64,000 nt of DNA, from assembly GCA_944319875.1 (NCBI GenBank), contig CALUFR010000113.1:37772-101771 (forward strand). Direction: 5' to 3'. Both the position numbers and the translations under genes were made by a program. Position 1 is the first letter of the stretch; every line of letters begins with the position of its first letter. Below the pieces are notes generated by a model. It saw only the letters and a list, made by a program, of their open reading frames with translations. It was not told the DNA's origin and searched no databases. This stretch comes from an uncultured Bacteroides sp. GTDB lineage: Bacteria > Bacteroidota > Bacteroidia > Bacteroidales > Bacteroidaceae. Of this stretch, positions 1 through 7,628 are shown piece by piece.

Positions 1-327
1 GGCCATAGCTGCGATAGCGTCGGCTCCTTGCTCGACGGCGTGGTGTGCCAAATCGATAGCCTCCATCAGGGAGTTACTTCCTACGTGAGCAATCACTTTG
101 TAGCGATGGTCAGCCGCTTTAATCCATTTTTCGAGGATGCTTTTCCGCTCCTCGGTTGTCAAAGAGAGAGACTCCCCGGTCGTGCCGCAGACAAAGATTC
201 CCTCCAACTGTGAGGTGGCAATCCAATCCGCATAGGCGTCGATTGCAGGAAGGTTCACGTTCCCATCGGCGGTCATCGGCGTGAAAGCCGCTGCCACCAT
301 ACCTTTTAATTGTTGATAATTTCTCAT
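1..327 (-). CDS. nanA: N-acetylneuraminate lyase-like (DapA/NanA family), 3' part outside window
   Basis: The first 109 residues of a class I aldolase of the DHDPS/NAL family are visible; the gene runs off the left edge. The GTTGE loop at residues 48-52 is the family carboxylate-binding motif, preceded by the typical AAFTP strand near residue 13. The start is ATG at 325-327. The DapA and NanA branches both carry this motif. NanA (cleavage of sialic acid to N-acetylmannosamine and pyruvate) is favoured by the neighbours 49 bases upstream on the same strand: a mutarotase-symporter fusion and a FadR-type regulator. The Schiff-base lysine and the substrate-specific residues are not in the window, so the substrate is inferred from context. 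Confidence 0.8.
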   Translation of the reverse strand, partial: MRNYQQLKGMVAAAFTPMTADGNVNLPAIDAYADWIATSQLEGIFVCGTTGESLSLTTEERKSILEKWIKAADHRYKVIAHVGSNSLMEAIDLAHHAVEQGADAIAAMA

Positions 328-376
328 GGCTATTAATGATTAGTATGTAAATAAAATAAATTAGTGAATCGAATTA

Positions 377-2932
377 TTATCCCTTCTTCGTTTGAGATTG
401 GGGAAAGAGCCAGCTTGCTACGTAACCGATGACAAAGCAAGAGATAAAGCCCGTTGTCGTATAAAGTAACAGGTGAACCGACTGATAGCGGATCACGAGC
501 AGCTGCACGATTACGCTGCCTATGATACCACAGAGCGCTCCGCCCGCATTGGCTCGTTTAGTAAGCATTCCAAGCATAAAGAGGCCACCAAGACTGCCGA
601 GAATCAACCCGAGTATCTTGTTGAACTCGTCCCAAAGAGACTTCACATCCCAAGTAGCCATCATATAAGCGAAGGCTATGCCAACAATTCCCAAGATCAA
701 TGTCGCAATCTTGGCGGTATTCAGGCCGCTCGCCCCACCTTTACAAACTAACTTGTTATGGATATCCACCACGTAGGCGGTGGCTGCCGAGTTCATGCTA
801 CTGCTCAACGTGGACATCGCCGCGGCGAAGATACCGGAGATTAACAATCCCGTAATCCCAGCGGGGAGCTCCGTGTAGATATACCAAGGCAAAATCGCGT
901 CACCATCACTGAGAGTCATACTCAACTCTGCGGGATGCGTCTTATAATAAACATACAATACGGTACCTATAAAAAAGAAAATCAAGGTGGCCGGTATTGT
1001 AAGTAACGCATTGGTCCATACACTCTTCTTGGCCTGCGATTCCGTCTCTGTGGTCATGTAGCGCTGCACCATCGTCTGATCGGTTCCGTAGGTTGTCAAA
1101 TTTGTGAAGAAGGTTGCAATCAAGACGGTCCATAGCGTGGATTGCCGCAAATCAAAGTTGAGGCTACCGAGATCAAATTTATGTTCCGCAATCGCCCCTT
1201 GCATAACACCGCTTAACCCATCGGGAATATTGACCGTAGCATATACTAACACCAAGAGTGCGCCTCCCAATAAGACCACCACCTGCAAAGCGTCGGTCCA
1301 AACCACGGCCTCGATACCTCCCATCATGGTATAGATCAAGCTAAGAATACCCATCAGGCCGATACACAGAAATATGTCGAACCCTGTAACCACGTTGAGT
1401 GCGATGGCCGGCAAGTATAAGACGATTCCCATACGACCGATCTGAAACAGAATAAATGCCAAACTACAAATCTCGCGAATGAGCAGATTGAACCGCTTCT
1501 CCAGATATTCATAGGCTGTTGTCACGTTCAGTTTTCGATAGAAAGGAATGAAAAGATAGAGAATGATAGGCACTACCATCAAGATGCCCGCATTCATAAG
1601 CATATAACTCCAATCAGTCGCGTACGCCTTTGCCGGAATCGACATGAAAGTAATCGCACTCAAGCTCGTGCCAAAGATACTGAGTCCTACCGCCCACCAA
1701 GGCAAGCGACCACCACCTTTAAAATAATCATCCGTATTCTTCTGTTTTTTCGAAAAATACCATCCTATCCAAGCCAATGACAGGAAATAGAGAATAATGA
1801 CAATCGTATTACCCAATCCCAATCCTTTCTCGAAGGCGACAATCTCGCCACGCGTGAGGTTTGGTGTACGGATTCCGGGACGCACCTCACCGCTCGCGAT
1901 GTAAAACACGTTACCCTTCCGTGCCACTGGTGTGGTCACTGCCAAAGGATAAGGAGCTTCCTCTTTCTCGATCAGCGTCTTCGTGATGGTATGATAGAGC
2001 CGTATGGTTCGGTCGAATCCGGGATGAGTGTCAGAACCAGGCAGCATCTCGGGTACACCCCCTAGAAAAAGAATATGGTTTGCTCCAACCGGCAATGCAT
2101 TCCCCGCCATGACAGGGAAAGTACCTGGGAGCGACTTCCATTGGTCGAGACGTGGATTATATACATATCCATCAAAAAGCACTTCCACAAAGCCATCAAC
2201 CTTGTAATCGCGACCACTGAAAAGGTAGAAACAGTTGTCGAATCCATCACTCTGCGCTGCACTAACCGCATATCCACGCGCTTTTCCCGGCCATGGTTGC
2301 AGTTCCTTCCAACCCATTCCGCGGTTAGAGAGATCTAATACGAGGAAATGCTTAGTCGCTTCTTGGCAATCCATGCGTTCTTGTCCGCCGGCTACATACA
2401 CCTTATGCCCGATCATCGAGGCTGTTGCGTTCGCCAAGGGAATAGGCAATGCGGGCCAATCCGTATCAATGACAATTTTATCTCCATCGAAGCACATTTG
2501 AAACACCTCCGTATAGCACCGTGTCGAGTCACACCCTCCGATACACAGGATTCCAGAGGGCAGCTCAATGGAGCAGCCGTATGCGATGGGGTGAGGCAGC
2601 CGAGTTTCCTCAGTAACCCAGTCTGCCCCGTGTCGAGTAGGATCAATTCGGTAAATAGCATCATGCCATACCTTTACCCCGCCTTTCCACGGTTGCTTGT
2701 CAGGAAAATTGGCTCCTCCCGCCACGACCAGTTGATCACCGATAAAACCGGAGAAGACTCCCGCGACTCCTATCGAGGCAGCTCCGTCAGCCGGCAAGGC
2801 CAACGAATTATTCCACTCTATTTTCTCTTTGCTCTGATCCTCGGTAGTATCTGGAGCTGAAGCCGCTTTCACCTGGGAGAGATTCAGCAGCACGAGCAGC
2901 GCAATTATTCCTTTCCTAAATACAACAGCCAT
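377..2932 (-). CDS. Cyclically permuted kelch mutarotase fused to sodium:solute symporter
   Basis: This 851-residue two-part protein starts with a signal peptide (about residues 1-24). A kelch beta-propeller of the NanM-like mutarotase type follows (about 35-365), with repeated GG and W/Y strand motifs such as VAGGANF and VYVAGGQE. A sodium:solute symporter core with about 12-13 membrane segments follows (about 375-845). The propeller should face the periplasm and could convert sugar anomers, for example sialic acid, before uptake by the symporter. It is the middle gene of a minus-strand operon, 31 bases after the regulator and 49 bases before the lyase. Mutarotase and transporter are separate proteins in enteric bacteria; the fusion is seen directly here. 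The substrate is inferred. Confidence 0.85.
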   Translation of the reverse strand: MAVVFRKGIIALLVLLNLSQVKAASAPDTTEDQSKEKIEWNNSLALPADGAASIGVAGVFSGFIGDQLVVAGGANFPDKQPWKGGVKVWHDAIYRIDPTRHGADWVTEETRLPHPIAYGCSIELPSGILCIGGCDSTRCYTEVFQMCFDGDKIVIDTDWPALPIPLANATASMIGHKVYVAGGQERMDCQEATKHFLVLDLSNRGMGWKELQPWPGKARGYAVSAAQSDGFDNCFYLFSGRDYKVDGFVEVLFDGYVYNPRLDQWKSLPGTFPVMAGNALPVGANHILFLGGVPEMLPGSDTHPGFDRTIRLYHTITKTLIEKEEAPYPLAVTTPVARKGNVFYIASGEVRPGIRTPNLTRGEIVAFEKGLGLGNTIVIILYFLSLAWIGWYFSKKQKNTDDYFKGGGRLPWWAVGLSIFGTSLSAITFMSIPAKAYATDWSYMLMNAGILMVVPIILYLFIPFYRKLNVTTAYEYLEKRFNLLIREICSLAFILFQIGRMGIVLYLPAIALNVVTGFDIFLCIGLMGILSLIYTMMGGIEAVVWTDALQVVVLLGGALLVLVYATVNIPDGLSGVMQGAIAEHKFDLGSLNFDLRQSTLWTVLIATFFTNLTTYGTDQTMVQRYMTTETESQAKKSVWTNALLTIPATLIFFFIGTVLYVYYKTHPAELSMTLSDGDAILPWYIYTELPAGITGLLISGIFAAAMSTLSSSMNSAATAYVVDIHNKLVCKGGASGLNTAKIATLILGIVGIAFAYMMATWDVKSLWDEFNKILGLILGSLGGLFMLGMLTKRANAGGALCGIIGSVIVQLLVIRYQSVHLLLYTTTGFISCFVIGYVASWLFPQSQTKKG

Positions 2933-2963
2933 AAGTTAACAGATTAGTAGTTAGTTCTATATT

Positions 2964-3692
2964 TTAAATTCTTAATTGTTTTCTATTATCCAAAATTCGA
3001 CTATACAGTGCGAAATGCTGGGTCATTGCTTTCTGAAACCCCAATTCATCACCCGCTTTCAGATAATTCAGTAAATCCCTGTGGGTGACAATCTGCCCTT
3101 TTTCTTTCAGTTCTATATTGATGGGCCCTAAAAAATCCTTGAATTTGTCTTTCACAAACGCCATGATCGGGTGTATAATATTCTGGAACTCCATGATTGT
3201 CTTATTCCCCGTAATCTCGTAGAGCTTAGCATGAAAAGAGAATTCGCTTAAAGGAGTATATTCGTTATTTTCGAACATCACCTCCAATCTCACAATCTCT
3301 TCCAACTCCTCGATTGCCTTCGGTGTGAGATTGCGGAAGATAGAATGACTGATACCAATCTCTAACGCGACTCGAAATCCCAGTATATCAAACAAGGTAC
3401 TCTCGCTCAGAATGCGCGGATCTACCACCCGTTTCATTCCCTCCAGCAAGGAAGGCTCGCGCAAAATCATACCCCGGCGTGTACGGCTCTCAATCATCCC
3501 CAGCATTTTCAATCGACTTAGAGCCTCGCGCAATACACTCCTCGCTACACCTAAAGCATTGGCTATCTCCTGCTCATTAGGAATAGAATCTCCTATTTTT
3601 AAATTCTTGCTTTTTAAATAATCTAGCAAAGCCTCCTCTACTTGGTCTACCAAGGTTGTCGTAGTCGGTGTATATGTCTTTAAGATATCCAT
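2964..3692 (-). CDS. GntR/FadR-family transcriptional regulator (FCD domain)
   Basis: The 242-residue protein has an N-terminal winged helix (about residues 12-78) with the typical PNEQEIANALGVARSVLREAL recognition-helix region, then an all-helical FCD ligand domain (about 95-230) with FHAKLYE and THRDLLNYL, which supply the usual metal/ligand-site histidines. It is the first gene of the operon with the mutarotase-symporter and lyase, so it probably controls sialic acid or amino-sugar use in the manner of NanR. A 19-bp palindrome covers the -7 box of its own promoter, which suggests autoregulation. The ligand is not determined by the sequence. Confidence 0.85.
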   Translation of the reverse strand: MDILKTYTPTTTTLVDQVEEALLDYLKSKNLKIGDSIPNEQEIANALGVARSVLREALSRLKMLGMIESRTRRGMILREPSLLEGMKRVVDPRILSESTLFDILGFRVALEIGISHSIFRNLTPKAIEELEEIVRLEVMFENNEYTPLSEFSFHAKLYEITGNKTIMEFQNIIHPIMAFVKDKFKDFLGPINIELKEKGQIVTHRDLLNYLKAGDELGFQKAMTQHFALYSRILDNRKQLRI

Positions 3693-3728
3693 AAATATAC
3701 TCTATATATTAATTATGTACGAATAATC

Positions 3729-3771
3729 ATATTTGTCCGACAAATATAAAGATTTGATATTTATCAGACAA
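3729..3771 (-). promoter_or_regulatory. Promoter with overlapping palindromic operator for the sialate-type operon
   Basis: On the minus strand a TATATTTG -7 box lies at 3741-3748, and TTGT at 3768-3771 stands 19 bases upstream as a -33 match. A near-perfect palindrome (9-bp arms around one base, core TTGTCCGACAA) covers 3729-3747, directly on the -7 box. A second, weaker copy of the core, TTATCAGACAA, lies at 3761-3771 on the -33 box. TTGTC-n-GACAA is the shape of FadR-family sites. Repression by the gene's own product is inferred. Confidence 0.7.
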
Positions 3772-3782
3772 GCACAATAGCC

Positions 3783-3796
3783 ATGTTGTACAACAT
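3783..3796. promoter_or_regulatory. 14-bp perfect palindrome ATGTTGTACAACAT
   Basis: A perfect dyad lies about 12 bases upstream of the regulator's -33 region. It shares the TTGT..ACAA outline with the operator at 3729-3747 but has a different centre. It may be an accessory site for the same regulator or for another factor. Confidence 0.4.
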
Positions 3797-3867
3797 AAAT
3801 CCTTAAATTTCAAGACATACATCCAATTCTATTCAGCAAAAAATTAACGTTATATTAAGAGTTGAGA

Positions 3868-3959
3868 ACGACACGTGCCGTGAGAAAGTAACGACACGTG
3901 CCGTGAAGTGGTAACAGCACGTGGCGTTAGGTGGTAACAATGCGTGTCGTGACAACATG
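3868..3959. repeat. Tandem array of four 23-bp units (ACGACACGTGCCGTGA-type)
   Basis: Units start at 3868, 3891, 3914 and 3937, so the period is exactly 23 bp. The conserved part is ACGACACGTGCCGTGA followed by a GGTA-like end; the third and fourth units diverge. The core CACGTG is itself palindromic. There are no unique spacers, so it is not CRISPR. Apart from this array, the next one and the operon's regulatory sites, I see nothing convincing in 3693-4200. Confidence 0.75.
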
Positions 3960-3977
3960 TGTTTGTATTCCTAAACA

Positions 3978-4060
3978 GCCACTTGAGAAACGTACAGTGC
4001 CACTTGAGAGACGTAAAGTGCCACTTGGGATGATGTAAAGTGCCACTTGAGGGTGTGAAA
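3978..4060. repeat. Tandem array of four 21-22-bp units (GCCACTTGA-type)
   Basis: GCCACTTGAG or a close variant begins at 3978, 3999, 4020 and 4042, giving a spacing of 21, 21 and 22 bases. The units continue with an ACGTAAAGT-like tail. The array follows the 23-bp array but is unrelated in sequence. Confidence 0.75.
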
Positions 4061-4200
4061 GAAGCTGTTCCTACTCTCCAGTAATCACTTTTTTCCGGAT
4101 TATCCTTCACGCTTTCACGCACCGTCAATCAGATGTATTTCAGCAAAATACAGTGAAACATACATCCTTCACGTGAAGTTTTTTTGCCTCTTTGTGGTTT

Positions 4201-5226
4201 TCAAGTCTTTTTGGAGGGAACATTCCTCTTTCCGCCCCACACGAGATGCAACCATCCCCAAAGGCCAAGAACGATGACGAGCAACGTCTGGATGCCGTGG
4301 ACAAGGAGGGCGAAGAGAGCGGCATCGGCTGACGAGACACCATAGAGCATCATCATCGTGATGACGGCAAAGTGCCAAGGACCGGCACCATTGGGCGTGG
4401 GGACAATGACAGCAAACGTGCCCGCCACGAACATCACCAATCCTGCCTCCACGCCAAGCGACGAGGTAAAGGGAAAGCAGTAGAAGGTGAGATAAAAATG
4501 AAGGAAGTAACAGAGCCACATCAGCACCGTATGGAGCAGAAAGGAAGGAACGCTGCGTACGCGCCGGAGCGACATGATGCCCTGCCACACGCCGAGCACC
4601 ACGCCTCGCACACGCTCAAAGAACGACAACACACGCGCCAACCAGACCAGCACCACAACCACGCCCACCACGCAAAACAGGGAAACGTAAAACCAGGGGG
4701 AGGTGAAAAGATGAATCAAGGAAGGTATCTTAGTGCCCGTCTGATGAAAAAAGGTAAGGAAGACGGGAAGCTGAAGCAGCAAGGTGACACCCGTAATGAG
4801 CAGGACACAAAGGGCATCGACCAGACGCTCGGTGACCACCGTACCCAGCGATTTAGAGAAAGGCACACCGTCATGACGGGCAAGCACACCGCAGCGCGAC
4901 ACTTCGCCCACGCGGGGAACGACAAGGCTCGTGGCATAAGACAAATAAACGGCATCAATCACATGAGAAGGACGAGGACGACAGCCCAGCGGCTCAAGCA
5001 TCTGCCGCCAACGCAGGGCACGCTCCACATGGCTCCACACACCAAAGCAAAGCGAAAGAGCCATCCACTCCCAGCGAACGCCGTGACGCAGCACGCGAGC
5101 GGCCTGCGCAAAGTCGAAGTCACGATACACCCAGTAAAGGACAAAGGCGCCCAGCAGCAAAGGCAGCGCAACTTTCACCAGGTTTCTAAAAAAAACTCCA
5201 TCCGCTTTTTTTCGTTCTCCTTCCAT
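4201..5226 (-). CDS. Lysylphosphatidylglycerol synthase-type flippase-like membrane protein (UPF0104)
   Basis: The 341-residue polytopic membrane protein has roughly eight hydrophobic segments and the family pattern: a SYATSLVVPRVGEVSRC segment (about residues 88-104), an ATERLVD-like TERLVDALC stretch, and a PTPNGAGPWHFA motif (about 280). The family sits in the inner membrane and is related to the flippase part of MprF and to AglD-type proteins; the substrate is unknown. I chose the start at MEGERKK because the 11 upstream in-frame codons come from an interspersed repeat (5227-5262). It is divergent from rsmA. Confidence 0.75.
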   Translation of the reverse strand: MEGERKKADGVFFRNLVKVALPLLLGAFVLYWVYRDFDFAQAARVLRHGVRWEWMALSLCFGVWSHVERALRWRQMLEPLGCRPRPSHVIDAVYLSYATSLVVPRVGEVSRCGVLARHDGVPFSKSLGTVVTERLVDALCVLLITGVTLLLQLPVFLTFFHQTGTKIPSLIHLFTSPWFYVSLFCVVGVVVVLVWLARVLSFFERVRGVVLGVWQGIMSLRRVRSVPSFLLHTVLMWLCYFLHFYLTFYCFPFTSSLGVEAGLVMFVAGTFAVIVPTPNGAGPWHFAVITMMMLYGVSSADAALFALLVHGIQTLLVIVLGLWGWLHLVWGGKRNVPSKKT

Positions 5227-5262
5227 TAAATTCTTCATTCTACATTCATCATTCTTCATTAA
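5224..5262. repeat. Short interspersed TTCATT-rich repeat at the flippase gene start
   Basis: The sequence reads as repeated ATTCTTCATT/CTACATTCATC blocks. On the minus strand it would encode MKNDECRMKN in frame with the flippase gene. The same type of sequence occurs around 56,846-56,936, where it supplies the last codons of the NUDIX gene. Confidence 0.55.
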
Positions 5263-5269
5263 AAAGAAC

Positions 5270-5292
5270 TACCTTTGTCGGGCACAAAAGTA
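5270..5292. promoter_or_regulatory. Overlapping divergent -7 boxes for rsmA (+) and the flippase gene (-)
   Basis: TACCTTTG at 5270-5277 faces rsmA (start 5309). The reverse complement of TACTTTTG at 5285-5292 faces the flippase gene (start 5226). The two boxes face each other, so the predicted transcripts overlap by a few bases at their 5' ends. No clear -33 TTTG is seen for either. Confidence 0.55.
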
Positions 5293-5308
5293 ACAATAAA
5301 CTTGATAT

Positions 5309-6115
5309 ATGAGACAGGTAAAGCCTAAAAAGTTTCTGGGTCAGCATTTCCTGAAGGACTTGACGGTGGCGCAGCATATCGCCGACACGGTAGACGCCTG
5401 CCCCGACGTGCCCATCCTCGAAGTGGGACCCGGCATGGGCGTGCTCACCCAGTTCCTCCTGCCCAAGGGGCGCGAGCTGAAAGTAGTGGAGGTGGACTAT
5501 GAATCCGTGGCCTACCTGCGCGAAGCCTATCCCGAACTGGAGGAACACATCATCGAGGACGACTTTCTGAAGATGAACCTGACACGCCTCTTCGGCGGCA
5601 GCCCCTTCGTGCTGACCGGTAACTACCCCTACAACATATCAAGCCAGATTTTCTTCAAGATGCTGGACAACAAAGACCTGATACCCTGCTGCACAGGCAT
5701 GATACAGAAAGAAGTGGCCGAACGCATGGCCGCAGGGCCGGGCAGCAAGACGTATGGCATCCTGAGCGTGCTGATACAGGCGTGGTACAGGGTGGAATAC
5801 CTGTTCACCGTACACGAAAACGTGTTCAACCCGCCCCCTAAGGTAAAGAGTGCCGTCATCCGCCTGACACGCAACGACACGCACGACTTGGGCTGCGACG
5901 AACGCCTCTTCAAACAGGTTGTGAAGACCACTTTCAACCAACGGCGAAAGACGCTGCGCAACTCCATCAAGCCGCTCGTGGGAAAGGACTGCCCCCTGAC
6001 GCAGGACAACCTCTTCGACCGACGGCCCGAACAGCTGTCCGTACAGGAATTTGTAGAACTGACGAACCGAGTGAAAGAATACGTAAACAATGGAGAATTG
6101 AGAATGGAAAATTGA
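5309..6115 (+). CDS. rsmA: 16S rRNA (adenine1518/1519-N6)-dimethyltransferase RsmA (KsgA)
   Basis: It dimethylates two adjacent adenines in helix 45 of 16S rRNA during small-subunit maturation. The 268 residues show the family's FLGQHFL start (residues 9-15), the SAM-binding EVGPGMGVLT (about 40-49), and the catalytic NYPYNIS motif, a variant of NLPYNI. The helical C-terminal domain contains FNQRRKTLRNS. The last residues (NNGELRMEN) are encoded by an interspersed repeat, so the extreme C-terminus is probably not conserved. mgtE follows after 46 bases, partly repeat. Confidence 0.95.
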   Translation: MRQVKPKKFLGQHFLKDLTVAQHIADTVDACPDVPILEVGPGMGVLTQFLLPKGRELKVVEVDYESVAYLREAYPELEEHIIEDDFLKMNLTRLFGGSPFVLTGNYPYNISSQIFFKMLDNKDLIPCCTGMIQKEVAERMAAGPGSKTYGILSVLIQAWYRVEYLFTVHENVFNPPPKVKSAVIRLTRNDTHDLGCDERLFKQVVKTTFNQRRKTLRNSIKPLVGKDCPLTQDNLFDRRPEQLSVQEFVELTNRVKEYVNNGELRMEN

Positions 6116-6156
6116 GAAGTATCCATTATCCATTTTCAATTATCAATTATTAATTT
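6088..6156. repeat. Interspersed AATTGAAAATT-type inverted repeat at the rsmA 3' end
   Basis: GGAGAATTGAGAATGG and AAAATTGAGAA are followed by an imperfect inverted counterpart, CCATTATCCATTTTCAATTATCAATT. The left half provides the final codons and stop of rsmA; the right half fills the gap to mgtE. Confidence 0.5.
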
Positions 6157-6161
6157 AAAAG

Positions 6162-7508
6162 ATGGAACTGGACGAAGAATACATAGACAAGGTCAAAGAG
6201 TACATCGAGCAGAAAGACACGGAGCACGTGAAAGCCATGCTGACCGACCTGCACCCGGCCGACATCGCCGAGTTATGCAACGACCTTAACCCGGAAGAAG
6301 CACGCTTCGTCTACCGCCTCCTGGACAATGAAACGGCGGCCGACGTATTGGTGGAGATGGACGAGGATGTCCGCAGGGAGTTCCTCGAGCTGCTTCCCTC
6401 GGAAACCATCGCCAAGAAGTTCGTGGACTACATGGACACGGACGATGCCGTAGAGCTGATGCGCGACCTCGACGAGGATAAGCAGGAAGAAGTGCTGTCG
6501 CACATCGAGGACATCGAGCAGGCGGGCGACATCGTAGACCTGCTGAAGTATGACGAAGACACCGCGGGCGGACTCATGGGCACGGAAATGGTAACCGTGA
6601 ACGAAAACTGGAGTATGCCCGAGTGTCTGAAGCAGATGCGCCTCCAAGCCGAACAGCTGGATGAGATCTATTACGTCTATGTCATTGATGATGACGAACG
6701 CCTGCAAGGCGTCTTCCCGCTGAAGAAGATGATCACTTCGCCCTCGGTATCGAAGGTGAAGCACGTGATGAAAAAAGACCCCATATCGGTACACGTAGAC
6801 ACCCCCATCGACGAAGTGGTGCAGACCATCGAAAAGTACGACCTTGTGGCCGTGCCGGTCGTGGACAGCATCGGACGTCTCGTAGGACAAATCACCGTAG
6901 ACGACGTCATGGACGAGGTTCGTGAACAGTCGGAACGAGACTACCAGTTGGCTTCGGGTCTCTCGCAAGACGTAGAAACCGATGACAACGTGATGCGTCA
7001 AACCAGCGCCCGCCTGCCCTGGCTGCTCATCGGCATGCTGGGCGGAATCGGCAACTCCATGATTTTGGGAAACTTCGACACCACCTTCGCCGCTCATCCC
7101 GAAATGGCCCTGTACATCCCCCTTATCGGAGGTACGGGCGGAAACGTGGGAACACAATCTTCCGCCATCGTGGTGCAGGGCCTGGCCAACAGTTCGCTCG
7201 ACGCGAAAGACACACTGAAACAGGTGGGTAAGGAAGCCGTCGTGGCCACTATCAACGCCACCATCATCTCGCTCCTGGTCTACATCTACAACTTCGTGCG
7301 TTTCGGAAGTACGGCCACGGTGACCTACTCCGTATCCATCAGCCTGTTCGCCGTGGTGATGTTCGCCTCCATCTTCGGCACCCTTGTGCCCATGACGCTG
7401 GAAAAGCTCAAGGTTGACCCTGCAATTGCCACAGGTCCTTTCATCTCCATCACGAATGACATTATCGGCATGATGCTCTACATGGGGATTACAGTACTCC
7501 TATCCTGA
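6162..7508 (+). CDS. mgtE: Magnesium transporter MgtE
   Basis: This 448-residue inner-membrane Mg2+ channel has the full MgtE order. The N-terminal superhelical domain carries LHPADIAEL (about residues 29-37) and many acidic repeats. Two CBS domains lie at about 135-255. The C-terminal membrane domain has five segments from about 290, including the pore-proximal GGTGGNVGTQSS stretch (about 322-333). Length and order are typical. It probably shares a transcript with rsmA, although a repeat separates them. Confidence 0.93.
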   Translation: MELDEEYIDKVKEYIEQKDTEHVKAMLTDLHPADIAELCNDLNPEEARFVYRLLDNETAADVLVEMDEDVRREFLELLPSETIAKKFVDYMDTDDAVELMRDLDEDKQEEVLSHIEDIEQAGDIVDLLKYDEDTAGGLMGTEMVTVNENWSMPECLKQMRLQAEQLDEIYYVYVIDDDERLQGVFPLKKMITSPSVSKVKHVMKKDPISVHVDTPIDEVVQTIEKYDLVAVPVVDSIGRLVGQITVDDVMDEVREQSERDYQLASGLSQDVETDDNVMRQTSARLPWLLIGMLGGIGNSMILGNFDTTFAAHPEMALYIPLIGGTGGNVGTQSSAIVVQGLANSSLDAKDTLKQVGKEAVVATINATIISLLVYIYNFVRFGSTATVTYSVSISLFAVVMFASIFGTLVPMTLEKLKVDPAIATGPFISITNDIIGMMLYMGITVLLS

Positions 7509-7628
7509 GGCGCGAATAAGTTTTTGTAAAAAAAATCAGCGTTTTTGTATGAAGTAAACATTTTATTTCATTAATTTGCAGCTTGACGTAACCCAAACGG
7601 GAAAACCCGTTTCTAAAAAATAGATACA

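Noticed and set aside
3868-4060. CRISPR array
   Set aside because: Units of 21-23 bp follow each other without unique spacers, and no cas genes are near.
4372-5229. 285-codon plus-strand frame opposite the flippase gene
   Set aside because: The antisense frame is rich in H, Q and R and has no domain; the minus-strand membrane protein is clear.
7571-7578. TTAATTTG as a -7 box before the DUF349 gene
   Set aside because: The first base pair is off consensus and the only TTTG upstream is 23 bases away, so support is too weak to list.
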